Shown here: piece by piece, positions 23,308-35,918 of the stretch | How the letters are laid out: each line of letters opens with the position of its first letter | How positions within the stretch are numbered: position 1 is the stretch's first letter | Source of the DNA: Carex sylvatica | Taxonomy: Eukaryota > Streptophyta > Magnoliopsida > Poales > Cyperaceae | Length of the DNA stretch: 64,000 bases | Reading direction: 5' to 3' | Assembly: GCA_964058845.1 (NCBI GenBank) | Contig: CAXKVR010000087.1 | Location: forward strand, 42,824 to 106,823 | Notes under the pieces: model-generated | Told to the model about the DNA's origin: nothing | What the model saw: the letters and a program-made list of their open reading frames with translations, nothing else | Database searches by the model: none | Program-made: the position numbers and the translations under genes

Positions 23308-24827
23308 TCAAAGTATATAGTGGCATTTTTCAAAATTAGAGGTTTTGTAGTGGCATGGACACAATTTTCCCTTATTCTTATCTTGACAAAATGGGTGATC
23401 CTGAGGTAATATGCACCTTGTACCATCGAACAAAGTTGTTTTTCCACCATACTGAAGTTGAAAAGTTTTTTTCTTCTCTATGCAATAAAAACACACTAAC
23501 CAGCCTTTTGTACCCCAACCACATAACATCTCATAAGCTGGGTAATTACTCACTGTCCAAAGTAGTTGCGCACGCATCAGAAAATTCTCTTTTTTATACC
23601 CATCCCATGTCATTGCTCCAGGTAACCACAAACGGTTCAATTCGTCAATTAAAAGTTCGAGATATACATCAATATCCTAGCCCGGATGCTTTGTTTCCGG
23701 GATGACTAGCGCGAGGAACATGTTCTCCTCTTTCATTATCATTCCAGGCGATAGGTTATATGGAAAAACAAATATCGGCCAACACGAATATGGAGCTGCA
23801 CTCGAGTTGAACGGCATGAACCCATCTGTTGTGAGCCCCAACCAAACATTTTTAATCTCATCTGTGAAGGCGGGATGATTTTCAGCAAAATTGTTTCAAG
23901 CCTCGGCATCCGCCGAGTGCTCCATCATCGGTGCTTTGTAACACACACCTTTCTTGTGCCATCTCATATTATTCGCAGATGATGCGGTCATGTACAACCT
24001 TTGCAATCGTGGTGTGATAGGTAGATAACGAACTTGCTTTTGTGGAATGGGCTTAGCCTTTTTATTAGGTCCGGGAGGCTTATATCTTGATTCGCCACAT
24101 ACATCACACCGTGTATTCTTCTTATTCTCCCTACTGTAATATAGCATGCAAAAGTTAGGACATACATCTATTTTCTGAGCCTTCATGCCCAATCCATCAA
24201 CCAATCGCCTCGCTTGGTACCAATTTTTGGGTATTTCTTCACCCGGTGAAAGCGTGCTTTTTATGAGGTCCAACACATCATTAAATGTCTTTTGGCTCAT
24301 CTGGTGTTTACACGTGACACAGCCGACAATACGGTGTGTTTTTCGCATTTCATTTCACCCGTCGAGTTAAACTTCCATAGTGGTTTTTTTGATGCTGGCA
24401 TCATGTCGAAGAATTGCTTAGCCGCTCCAATTGGTTCCTCCTCATTCCAATTGAATTATTGACCAGCGGCATCCCTCACCATGTCACTCATTCGATCAGC
24501 GTCATCATTTGCTGGTGGTGGACTTCGAGGTTGGTTGTTAGCTGAATTTGGATGCGGCTCCCCGTGTTTGTACCAAACATCATATACACTGCAAAAACCA
24601 TGTTGATAAAGATGCAGTTGGACGGTTTCTATATCCTTGTTGTATAGATTGTCACATCTTTCACACGGACACATGATACATTGATTTCTATTAGCATCAA
24701 TACTCATAACAGAAGGATAGGTCAAAGCAGAAGCGATGAATTCGTCAACACCTGCCATAAATCCGGGTTGAAGAGTTCCTCCCATATTTGATCGACTATT
24801 GTACATCCATCCCTTATCAATGGCCAT
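23308..24827 (-). pseudogene. CACTA transposase (TNP2-type), decayed N-terminal two-thirds
   Basis: TNP2 is the cut-and-paste transposase of CACTA elements. Starting at the ATG at 24827 (AIDKGWMYNSR), the first block (to 24456) is the transposase-associated domain, with GFMAGVDEFI, MCPCERC and VQLHLYQHGFCSVYDVWYKH. After a frame break, 24348-23896 gives CPNFCMLYYSREN, TRCDVCGESRY, PITPRLQRLY and MRWH. Next comes a block around 23890-23705 with HPAFTDEIKNVWLGLTTDGF, then 23640-23380 with LWLPGAMTWDGY, FLMRAQLLWTVSNYPAYEML and QDHPF. Several frame changes and the missing C-terminal part make it non-functional. The fold-back element at 24870-25319 sits just upstream, where the promoter would be. 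Confidence 0.82.
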
Positions 24828-24869
24828 TTGATACAACCTTGACAAATTATTTAACGTAATATTGCTTGC

Positions 24870-25319
24870 AACCGTGAGCATGTATATATGCTTAAAGAGG
24901 AGGATTCAAATGCATCCTATCTTTTATTTCTATTTTTAAAGTAAAAACAGTTAATCTGAACCATTAGATGTGATCTATATATTAAGATGTGCTTGGAGAC
25001 CAAATTTTACATTTTTTGGAATTTTTTTACTATTTTTTTAGATTTATTGAATATCGCTGTTTTTTATGGTCCAGATTTGCTAAAAACAGCGATTTTCAAT
25101 AAATCTAAAAAAATAGTAAAAAAATTCCAAAAAACGTAAAATTTGGTCTCCAAGCACATCTTAATATATAGATCGCATCTAACGGTTCGGATTAACTGTT
25201 TTTACTTTAAAAAATAGAAATAAAAAATAGAATGCATTTAAGTGCACAAAAATTTGAGTACATAAAAATTTGGATGCATTTGAATCCTCCTCTTTAAGCA
25301 TATATACATGCTCACGGTT
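24870..25319. mobile_element. Near-perfect fold-back (long inverted repeat) MITE-like element, 450 bp
   Basis: The left arm starts AACCGTGAGCATGTATATAT and the right arm ends with the exact complement, TACATGCTCACGGTT. The arms stay complementary for about 190 bp each, through AAGAGGAGGATTCAAATGCA and GTGCTTGGAGACCAAATTTT, leaving a short central loop around 25055-25085. No ORF. The RNA would form a long hairpin. The element at 8058-8458 shares the GGTCTCCAAGCA core. Flanks do not show a clear target duplication. Confidence 0.85.
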
Positions 25320-25517
25320 CAAACAAACCAAGTTGTGAGATATACAAATTAAATGGATCGGCCCAGCAAAGAGGATATGCCGAAATGAATTAATTAATGA
25401 GCTAAGCCGAAGGTAAAGGTATTGGGCCGAATTGAATTGAAATTAAACTTCGGCAAGTATTGAAGATGAAAACAGCACAGCTCCTTCTCTCATTTAGATC
25501 AACAGTTGGGTCCCACG
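25320..25517. other. Short intergenic stretch, nothing recognised
   Basis: About 200 bp with repeated words such as GGCCGAA and AATTAATTAATGAG, but no gene or clear element end. Confidence 0.5.
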
Positions 25518-26130
25518 TAGAGTTTGGATAAAACTCGGCAGGCTCAATCCGTATCCGGTCCGCCTGTGTCTGTTACCCGGGGTATCCGTACCCGTGCTTG
25601 GGTATAGACGGGTACACAGATTCGGGTATGAAACGAGCTGGTCACAATTTTTTTGGAAAGAATCTGGCTCACTCGTGCCCGCCCGTTGTACACGCACCCG
25701 TGAACCCGTACACCCGTACCCGCAATACCCATTTTTTTTTAATTCAAATTTTCCAAAACCCCCCCTCCCGCCGGTTCACATCACCCGGGCCCGGACTGGT
25801 CAAACCCGGACCAGACGGACCCACCCGTCCCATCCTGGTTTTTATTTTATTTTATGAAATATCAAATTTTATTCTCCATCCAATCAAACCTCCATAAATA
25901 TACACCCCTTTTCCTTAATTATTTCACATCTAATTCTCTCATTCTGTCAATATTTTCATCTCTCAATCTCAATCTCAATATTTTTATTATTCTCAATTTT
26001 ATATTTATTGTTAAAAAAAAAAAAGTTGTAAATTTAATTCATTATACAAATACGCAAACGAAATTACGAAGGTATCGAAATTACGAAGTTCGGCACCTCC
26101 CGCAATATTTTTTCGCGAGAATTAAAGGTT
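25518..26130 (+). mobile_element. Left arm of a hAT-like element (right end not found)
   Basis: It starts TAGAGTTTGGATAAAACTCGG, resembling the left terminus of the complete hAT element at 54671 (TAGAGGGTTGCAAAAACCCGG). Both then carry dense CCCGTACCC-type repeats followed by a T run and AATTTTC...CC-rich DNA. Downstream, 25860-26130 looks like a leader, with a direct repeat of CGAAATTACGAAG and a GGTTAGT donor-like site leading into the minisatellite array. The right terminus is not identifiable; it may have been lost with the later insertions. Confidence 0.5.
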
Positions 26131-26759
26131 AGTTAGATTAATTTATTTTTGTAGAGTAAATTTAGTTTATGCTAGATTTATTGAATGTTAATTGTTAAGT
26201 AATTAGAATTGTTAGATTTATTTTATGTTAGATTTGTTAAATTTGTTAAATAATTAGATTTGTTAGATTTATTAGATTTGTTAGATTTATTGAATATGTT
26301 AGATTTATTTAGTTTATGTTAGATTTGTTAGATGTGAAATAATTAGATTTGTTTTGAATAGGTTAGATTTTATTTTTGAAACTCGGATTTATTGTTAATA
26401 GGTTAGAAAAAGATGTTAGATTTATTTTTGTGAATATGAGAAGTAATTAGATTTGTTTTGAATATGTTAGATTTTATTTTTGAAATTCGGATTTATTTTT
26501 AATAGGTTAAAAAAATATGTTAGATTTATTTTTGTGAATATGTGAAGTAATTAGATTTATTTTGAATATGTTAGATTTTATTTTTGAAATTCGGATTTAT
26601 TTTAAATAGGTTAGATAAAGTTATTAGATTTTTTTTTGTGAATATGTGAAGTAATTAGATTTCTTTTGAATAGGTTAGATATTATTTTTGAAATTCTGAT
26701 TTATTTTTAATAGGTTAGAAAAAGATGTTAGATTTATTTTTGTGAATATGTGAAGTGAT
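26130..26759 (+). repeat. Minisatellite, ~104-bp unit, left part (split by the copia insertion)
   Basis: After a degenerate start with short GTTAGATTT(A/G)TT repeats, the unit TTAGATTTATTTTTGTGAAT, ATGTGAAGTAATTAGATTTG, TTTTGAATAGGTTAGATTTT, ATTTTTGAAATTCGGATTTA, TTTTTAATAGGTTAGAAAAA repeats head to tail. It breaks off at 26759, where the copia LTR begins, and resumes at 30690. Confidence 0.9.
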
Positions 26760-28498
26760 TGTAGGGATTTCATGTGTATGTCAAGAGGATAAAAATAAAT
26801 AAAAATTAACGCAATACACAACCAATCTCATTTGTATGACAATTGTAAGCAATATTACGTTAAATAAATTCTTCTAGCATCTCACGTGCTTCAAATAAAA
26901 ATAAATAAATTTATTTCTCACATAAGATGAGATAAGAATTCATACCTAATGAGATTGTCAAAACTCTTGATAGAGAGAAATCGATTTCCCTTCTAGGTCT
27001 CTTGGAACCGTCGTTCTCTTGGAAGCACCTCTTAATTCACCTTGAACCTAAACAACGAACTATCACACCTCTTAGATAGATGAATGTGGAGTTCAAGGCT
27101 TAGATACAACCTCCTCTTGATCTTCAAATCATCAAACTATTTGATTTCTTGGTGGCTAAACCTAACAAGAGAAGATGAGAGAGCAAGCCTCTCAACTTTT
27201 GGCCAAGGAGAAGAAGAAAAATGGCTGCTGAAAATTAGTCAATTTTAGCTACGTTTTTGGCAGAAAAATTAGCTTCATTTTTCTTAATTACACCTCCTTT
27301 AATAGGTAAGGACTAGGGCATCCATTTGTGTATTGTTTAAATTAATTACACACATGCCACTAACATTGTTTTGCCAATTTATGCTCTCTTTAATCTAATC
27401 TTGTGATTGGTTTAATAAATTAATTTATGAACAAATAATATTATTCATATTATGCTATTATACAATATTTATATTATTCTTATAATGCATTCAAATATTA
27501 TACTTAATAATATTTGCATAACTTCATAAATTTATTTATGGTCTAAGTATGTCATATTATGACATTTTATTTTAGCATTTCATCTCATGTATTTTATCTT
27601 ATACATCACTATGAAACGTAAAATACTTGTTGTCTCTCTTCAGTTGGTGTGACGGTATAGAGGATCTATATTATCTTGGCAATAATATAAAACTTTATAT
27701 TATTGACTATAAGATGTTATATCATTACATTATAGTTATCCAAACGACATAGTAATCATTTACTCAATCCACTAATTTTGTATCTATCCTTGGCACATGA
27801 TATTATGAATAATATGCAAAATAGGATCGTGTCATTTTTGCATTATATTCATTTTCTTGGTCTCTCTATATCAGTTATATTGCATGCAATATAATTCCAC
27901 TTTATCAAGGGACCCAGTAATATCATAACTCAAATTGACGAACAATGATAATATTAACATATAGATTTCCCGCACAAGTTGTACACAAGGAACTACTATT
28001 TTATTCATATCACAAGATAATATTTAAATAACAATCACATTATATACTTCTCATGTGAAAAACCTACACATCTCATATCTAAGATTCTAAAGACACAATG
28101 GAAACATTAATGACACAAAACACAATCCATATAATGTTCCATTCATTTAGGTCATGTTCAATATATAAAATACACATTTTATATATTCATGTCATTAAAT
28201 GATAATACCTTATCAATATTTATAGAACTACAATGTACTTTTAATCAACATGACAATCTTCCTTGGTAATTAATGTTCATCCTTAATTATCACGATTGTG
28301 AACTTATTTAGTGATTAAATGTTTCTTATCTTAGAAAGTTCTATGATTCAAGACCAATAGCATCTTCTTGAATACTTCCAAAGATGTAACATATAAATCT
28401 TAAGGAACAAGAATACATAATAATAATATTCAAAATCATGAACAATATATAAATCATTATAAAAAATGATAACTTTCAAAACACATATCTTTCAATCT
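26760..28498 (-). repeat. 3' LTR of the copia element (1.74 kb)
   Basis: Bounded by the polypurine tract at 28499-28512 and by TGTAGGGATTTC on the plus strand (complement ending CCCTACA). AT-rich and non-coding. Confidence 0.7.
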
Positions 28499-30690
28499 CC
28501 CACTTGTTTTTAAAGTTTCATACATATGCATAACTCATGCATAAACTCTAAATCTGGAAGTCCCTTATATTAGTCTTCAAACTAATCTCCATATTCTTGT
28601 AAACCCATGGACTCGAAATTAATTTTACTTTTGACTCGCAATAAGGGTTTTGTGAAAGGATCAGCTGTGTTGCTGTTAGTGTCTACCCATAAAAATAAAA
28701 TTTTACTTTCTTCTGTCGTCTGAGTATGTCATTGAATTAGCATCAGTGTAGCCTTTTACAATGAGCTCTCTTTGACCACCATAGACAAGAAACTTATTCT
28801 TAGTTCTTTTCGGGTACCTAAGAATATTCTTGACAGCCGTCCAATGATCAAGACCAGGTAAAGCTTGATGACGCGTACAGACACACTCATTGGTACATTT
28901 CCTTTCTTGGACTTTTCCATATGGAACCTTTCCAAGATTTTGTCAATATACACATTTTGACTTAGGCCAATGAGCTTACGAGACCTATCTCTATATATCT
29001 TAATCCCTAAGATATATTGACCCTCACCCATGTCTTTCATTGAAAAAATTATTTTCAATAAGTTCTTTGTTTGCTCCATCAAAGATTTATCATTCCCCAT
29101 TAACAATATGTCATCGACATATAAGATCAAGAACATAATGTGGCTCCCACTATCATTCTTGTATACACAAGGTTCTTCCTTACTTTGAATGAATCCAAGA
29201 GTTTTAACATCTTCATCAAAGCGCTTGTTTCAACTCCTTGATGCTTGCTTCAAGTCATAAATGGCTCTCTGAAGTTTTGCATACTTTGCTACTATTTTTC
29301 AGATCTTCAAAACCTTGAGGTTGTACCATGTACACTTTCTCATTCATTTTTCCATTTAGAAAAGTTATTTTGACATCAAACTGTCATATTTCATAATCAT
29401 GAAATGCGGCAATAGCATTATCCGAATAGAGTTAAACATGGCAACTGGTGAAAAAGTTTCATAATAGTCAATTTCTTAAATTTGAGTAAAACATTTTGCT
29501 ACGAATCTTGCCTTGTACGTTGTCAAGTTACCATTCATGTCCATCTTTCTCTTGAAAATCCATTTGTTTTGAATGGCTTTCGATATTTCAGGAAGATCTA
29601 CCAAGTTTCATACTTGGTTGTCATATATGGATTGTATTTCGGATCCCATGGCTTCTTGCCATGCTTTGGAGTCTTTTTTTTCCATTGCTTCTTCATAGGT
29701 CAAAGGATCGTCGGTATCTATTACCAAGACTTCATGAAGACCCATATAAAATTCAGGTCTTCTTCTATTCCTTGTCGACCTTCTTAGCTCTTGTGACTCA
29801 TCTTGAGCTTCTTGAACTTCTTTCATAATTTCTTGCGAAATAAATTCATGCTCAATTTGAGTTAAAGGAATACTACTTGTACTCTCCCACTGATTAAAGG
29901 AGCTTTGTGTGGTATTTTGTGATTATCTTGAATGTCATTCATCTCATGATCACTCACTTGTAGGTCTTCTTGAGTTTCCTCAAGTGTCACCCTACTACCA
30001 CTGTTTTTGATTCTTTCGAGAAACTCCTTCTCTAAGAATACTGCACCCTTCTTAACGAATATAGTATTCGTTGACTTGTGCCAAAAGCTATACCATTTTG
30101 TTTCTCTTGGGTATCCAATGAAGAAGCATTTATGCACTTTGGATTCAAGTTTTGTTGAGATCATACACTTGACATATGCTTCACAACCCCAAACTTTGAG
30201 AAAATATATGTTGGGTGGTTTATCCATCCACAACTCATGTGGAGTTTTCTCAACGAATTTAGATGTAACATTATTTAGTATGCGAGCTGCAGTTTGGAGT
30301 GTATGACCCCAAAAATATAAAGTAGCTCCGTTTGACGCATCATTGAACGAACCATACCAAGCAAGGTTCGATTTGTCCTCTCAGAAATATCATCCCACTA
30401 TGGTGTCCCGAGTGGAGTAAGTTGTGGTATAATGCCACACTATTTCAAATATGCGTTAAACTCATTGCTCAAGTATTCTCCTCCACGATCAGTTCGTAGA
30501 GCCTTAATTCTCTTGTTAAATTGGTTCTCTACTTCATTCTTATATTCTTTGAATTTCTCAAATGATTCACTATTGTTTTTCATAAGATACACATAGCCAT
30601 ATCGGCTGTGATCATCTATGAAGGTAATGAAGTACCTATAATCATCTCTTGCACTAGTACTCATTGGACCATATACATTAGAATGTATCA
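26760..30690 (-). mobile_element. Truncated Ty1/copia retrotransposon inserted into the minisatellite
   Basis: Minus-strand copia element. Its 3' LTR (26760-28498) begins TGAAAGATATG on the minus strand, after the purine tract AAACAAGTGGGAGA, and ends CCCTACA. The pol fragments follow in the order integrase, linker, reverse transcriptase toward lower coordinates. The 5' LTR, gag, protease and start of integrase are absent: the sequence passes straight from integrase back into the repeat array at about 30690. No target duplication can be seen because one end is lost. Confidence 0.85.
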
Positions 30691-30691
30691 A
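28756..30691 (-). pseudogene. Copia pol fragment: integrase core, linker and reverse transcriptase, with lesions
   Basis: 30691-30440 encodes the integrase core (IHSNVYGPMS, FIDDHSRYGYVYLMK, ALRTDRGGEYLSNEF), with the second Asp and the Glu environment visible. 30233-29862 gives the integrase C-terminal region (VWGCEAYVKC, KCFFIGYPRETK). 29826-29608 holds the linker (RRSTRNRRRPEFY, DPLTYEEAM). 29136-28756 gives the reverse transcriptase active-site block YVDDILLMGND and QYILGIKIYRDR. The region between 29600 and 29140 is frameshifted, and stop codons separate the blocks, so no protein could be made. The RNase H region is missing or unreadable before the LTR. Confidence 0.85.
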
Positions 30692-33600
30692 TTATTTTTG
30701 AAATTCGGATTTATTTTTAATAGGTTAGAAAAAAGATGTTGGATTTATTTTTGTGAATATGTTAAGTAATTAGATTTGTTTTGAATATGTTAGATTTTAT
30801 TTTTGAAATTTGGATTTCCTTTTAATATGTTAGAAAAAGATGTTAGATTTATTTTTGTGAATATGTGAAGTAATTAGATTGGTTTCGAATAGGTTAGATT
30901 TTTTTTTTGAAATTCTGATTTATTTTTAATAGGTTAGAAAAATATGTTAGATTTATTTTTGTGAATATGTGAAGTAATTAGATTTGTTTTGAATAGGTTA
31001 GATTTTATTTTTGAAATTCGGATTTATTTTTAATAGGTTAGAAAAAAGATGTTGGATTTATTTTTGTGAATATGTTAAGTAATTAGATTTGTTTTGAAAA
31101 TGTTGGATTTTATTTTTGAAATTTGGATTTCCTTTTAATATGTTAGAAAAAGATTTTAGATTTATTTTTGAGAATATGTGAAGTAATTATATTGGTTTTC
31201 AATAGGTTACATTTTTTTTTGAAATTCTGATTTATTTTTAATAGGTTAGAAAAATATGTTAGATTTATTTTTGTGAATATGTGAAGTAATTAGATTTGTT
31301 TTGAATTGGTTAGATTTTATTTTTGAAATTCGGATTTATTTTTAATAGGTTAGAAAAAAGATGTTGGATTTATTTTTGTGAATATGTTAAGTAATTAGAT
31401 TTGTTTTGAATATGTTAGATTTTATTTTTGAAATTTGGATTTCCTTTTAATATGTTAGAAAAAGATGTTAGATTTATTTTTGTGAATATGTGAAGTAATT
31501 AGATTGGTTTCGAATAGGTTAGATTTTTTTTTTGAAATTCTGATTTATTTTTAATAGGTTAGAAAAATATGTTAGATTTATTTTTGTGAATATGTGAAGT
31601 AATTAGATTTGTTTTGAATAGGTTAGATTTTATTTTTGAAATTCGGATTTATTTTTAATAGGTTAGAAAAATGATGTTGGATTTATTTTTGTGAATATGT
31701 TAAGTAATTAGATTTGTTTTGAAAAGGTTGAATTTTATTTTTGAAATTTGGATTTCCTTTTAATATGTTAGAAAAAGATTTTAGATTTATTTTTGAGAAT
31801 ATGTGAAGTAATTAGATTGGTTTTCAATAGGTTACATTTTTTTTTGAAATTCTGATTTATTTTTAATAGGTTAGAAAAATATGTTAGATTTATTTTTGTG
31901 AATATGTGAAGTAATTAGATTTTTTTTGAATTGGTTAGATTTTATTTTTGAAATTCGGATTTATTTTTAATAGGTTAGAAAAAAGATGTTGGATTTATTT
32001 TTGTGAATATGTTAAGTAATTAGATTTGTTTTGAATATGTTAGATTTTATTTTTGAAATTTGGATTTCCTTTTAATATGTTAGAAAAAGATGTTAGATTT
32101 ATTTTTGTGAATATGTGAAGTAATTAGATTGGTTTCGAATAGGTTAGATTTTTTTTTCGAAATTCTGATTTATTTTTAATAGGTTAGAAAAATATGTTAG
32201 ATTTATTTTTGTGAATATGTGAAGTAATTAGATTTGTTTTGAATAGGTTAGATTTTATTTTTGAAATTCGGATTTATTTTTAATAGGTTAAAAAAAGATT
32301 AGATTTATATTTGTGAATGTGTGAAGTAATTAGATTTGTTTTGAATAGCCTAGATATTATTTTTGAAATTCGGATTTATTTTTAATAGGTTAGAAAAATA
32401 TGTTAGATTTATTTTTGTAAATATGTGAAGTAATTAGATTTGTTTTGAATAGGTTAGATTTTATTTTTAAAATTTGAATTTCTTTTTATTAGGTTTGAAA
32501 AAGATGTTAGATTTATTTTTGTTAATATGTGAAGTAATTAGATTTATTTTGAATATGTTAGGTTTTATTTTTAAAATTCGAATTTATTTTTAATAGGTTA
32601 AAAAAATATGTTAGATTTATTTTTGTTAATATGTGAAGTAATTAGATTTGTTTCGAATATGTTAGATTTTATTTTTGAAATTCGGATTTATTTTTAATAG
32701 GTTAGAAAAAAGATGTTGGATTTATTTTTGTGAATATGTTAAGTAATTAGATTTTGTTTGAATAGGTTAGATTTTATTTTTGAAATTTAGCTTTCCTTTT
32801 AATATGTTAGAAAAATATGTTAGATTTGTGAATATGTGAAGTAATTAGATTTGTTTTGAATAGGTTAGATTTTATTTCTGAAATTCAAATTTATTTTTAA
32901 TAGGTTAGAAAAAAGATGTTGGATTTATTTTTGTGAATATGTTAAGTAATTAGATTTGGTTTGAATAGGTTAGATTTTATTTTTGAAATTTGGATTTCCT
33001 TTTAATATGTTAGAAAAAGATGTTAGATTTATTTTTGTGAATATGTGAAGTAATTAGATTGGTTTTGAATAGGTTAGATTTTTTTTTTGAAATTCCGATT
33101 TATTTTTAATAGGTTAGAAAAATATGTTGGATTTATTTTTGTGAATATGTGAAGTAATTAGATTTGTTTTGAATAGGTTAGATTTTATTTTTGAAATTCG
33201 AATATATTTTTAATAGGTTAAAAAAAGATTAGATTTATATTTGTGAATGTGTGAAGTAATTAGATTTGTTTTGAATAGGCTAGATATTATTTTTGAAATT
33301 CGGATTTATTTTTAATAGGTTAGAAAAATATGTTGGATTTATTTTTGTGAATATGTGAAGTAATTAGATTTGTTTTGAATAGGTTAGATTTTATTTTTGA
33401 AATTCGAATATATTTTTAATAGGTTAAAAAAAGATTAGATTTATATTTGTGAATGTGTGAAGTAATTAGATTTGTTTTGAATATGTTAGATTTTATTTTT
33501 GAAATTTGGATTTCCTTTTAATATGTTAGAAAAAGATGTTAGATTTATTTTTGTGAATATGTGAAGTAATTAGATTGGTTTTGAATAGGTTAGATTTTTT

Positions 33601-35701
33601 TTTTGAAATTTGGTTTTATTTTTAATAGGTTAAAAAAATATTAGATTTATATTTGTGAATGTGTGAATTAATTAGATTTGTTTTGAATAGGTTAGATTTT
33701 ATTTTTGAAATTCGGATTTATTTTTAATAGGTTAGAAAAAAGATGTTGGATTTATTTTTGTGAATATGTTAAGTAATTAGATTTTGTTTGAATAGGTTAG
33801 ATTTTATTTTTGAAATTTAGAATTCCTTTTAATATGTTAGAAAAATATGTTAGATTTGTGAATATGTGAAGTAATTAGATTTGTTTTGAATAGGTTAGAT
33901 TTTATTTTTGAAATTCATATTTATTTTTAATAGGTTAGAAAAGAGATGTTGGATTTATTTTTGTGAATATGTTAAGTAATTAGATTTGGTTTGAATAGGT
34001 TAGATTTTATTTTTGAAATTTGGATTTCCTTTTAATATGTTAGAAAAAGATGTTAGATTTATTTTTGTGAATATGTGAAGTAATTAGATTGGTTTTGAAT
34101 AGGTTAGATTTTTTTTTTGAAATTCCGATTTATTTTTAATAGGTTAGAAAAATATGTTGGATTTATTTTTGTGAATATGTGAAGTAATTAGATTTGTTTT
34201 GAATAGGTTAGATTTTATTTTTGAAATTCGAATATATTTTTAATAGGTTAAAAAAAGATTAGATTTATATTTGTGAATGTGTGAAGTAATTAGATTTGTT
34301 TTGAATAGGCTAGATATTATTTTTGAAATTCGGATTTATTTTTAATAGGTTAGAAAAATATGTTGGATTTATTTTTGTGAATATGTGAAGTAATTAGATT
34401 TGTTTTGAATAGGTTAGATTTTATTTTTGAAATTCGAATATATTTTTAATAGGTTAAAAAAAGATTAGATTTATATTTGTGAATGTGTGAAGTAATTAGA
34501 TTTGTTTTGAATATGTTAGATTTTATTTTTGAAATTTGGATTTCCTTTTAATATGTTAGAAAAAGATGTTAGATTTATTTTTGTGAATATGTGAAGTAAT
34601 TAGATTGGTTTTGAATAGGTTAGATTTTTTTTTTGAAATTTGGTTTTATTTTTAATAGGTTAAAAAAATATTAGATTTATATTTGTGAATGTGTGAATTA
34701 ATTAGATTTGTTTTGAATAGGTTAGATTTTATTTTTGAAATTCGGATTTATTTTTAATAGGTTAGAAAAAAGATGTTGGATTTATTTTTGTGAATATGTT
34801 AAGTAATTAGATTTTGTTTGAATAGGTTAGATTTTATTTTTGAAATTTAGAATTCCTTTTAATATGTTAGAAAAATATGTTAGATTTGTGAATATGTGAA
34901 GTAATTAGATTTGTTTTGAATAGGTTAGATTTTATTTTTGAAATTCATATTTATTTTTAATAGGTTAGAAAAGAGATGTTGGATTTATTTTTGTGAATAT
35001 GTTAAGTAATTAGATTTGGTTTGAATAGGTTAGATTTTATTTTTGAAATTTGGATTTCCTTTTAATATGTTAGAAAAAGATGTTAGATTTATTTTTGTGA
35101 ATATGTGAAGTAATTAGATTGGTTTTGAATAGGTTAGATTTTTTTTTTGAAATTCCGATTTATTTTTAGTAGGTTAGAAAAATATGTTGGATTTATTTTT
35201 GTGAATATGTGAAGTAATTAGATTTGTTTTGAATAGGTTAGATTTTATTTTTGAAATTCGAATATATTTTTAATAGGTTAAAAAAAGATTAGATTTATAT
35301 TTGTGAATGTGTGAAGTAATTAGATTTGTTTTGAATAGGCTAGATATTATTTTTGAAATTCGGATTTATTTTTAATAGGTTAGAAAAATATGTTAGATTT
35401 ATTTTTGTAAATATGTGAAGTAATTAGATTGCTTTGAATAGGTTAGATTTTATTTTTAAAATTTGGATTTCTTTTTATTAGGTTTGAAAAAGATGTTAGA
35501 TTAATTTTTGTTAATATGTGAAGTAATTAGATTTATTTTGAATATGTTAGGTTTTATTTTTGAAATTCAAATTTATTTTTAATAGGTTAATAAAATATGT
35601 TAGATTTATTTTTGTGAATATGTGAAGTAATTAGATTTGTTTTGAATAGGTTAGATTTTATTTTTGAAATTCGGATTTATTTTTAATAGGTTAGAAAAAT
35701 A
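30690..35701 (+). repeat. Minisatellite, ~104-bp unit, right part with 625-bp and 1030-bp higher-order repeats
   Basis: About 48 units of the same ~104-bp monomer. Monomer variants recur in register: the GATGTTGG variant starts at 30735, 31360 and 31985 (625-bp steps, six monomers), whereas from about 32900 to 35390 a block with marker TTCGAATATATTTTTAATAG recurs in 1030-bp steps (33190, 34220, 35250; ten monomers). So two different higher-order periods sit side by side. Neighbouring 1030-bp copies look almost identical, which points to recent duplication. No ORF. Confidence 0.92.
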
Positions 35702-35918
35702 TGTATTACGTTAAGAAATTTTAACAATAAATTTTTGAATATTTTAAAAGCAACAATCGAAAAATCTTCCTGACGAAATAGGAATTTAAATTTAAAATAA
35801 TGTTTTCTTAAATAAGCAAGTCAAGTATGAATCGAAACCGCATCGAAAATATGAAATTATGGCTACCCATAGGTTCAGTGCGTCTGCACTGGTGGTGAGT
35901 GTGGATGGTTGATCCTAA
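35702..35918 (+). mobile_element. 5' fragment of an LTR of the TGTTACG family
   Basis: It begins TGTATTACGTTAAGAAATTT and follows the start of the LTR at 39701 (ATTTTAACAATAAATTTTT, TATTTTAAAAGCAA, CGAAACCGCATCGAAAATAT) to a GTTCAGTGCGTCTGCACTGG palindrome, then loses similarity near 35918. It abuts the last minisatellite unit on the left, so it marks an insertion or breakpoint there. Confidence 0.75.

Noticed and set aside
23230..23352. CACTA right terminus reading GGTTTTGTAGTG
   Set aside because: The word fits a CACTA end, but no matching left end or 3-bp duplication is visible, and it lies within the decayed TNP2 region.
30690..35701. CRISPR-like array
   Set aside because: Repeats are contiguous ~104-bp monomers with no unique spacers, in a plant genome; it is a minisatellite.
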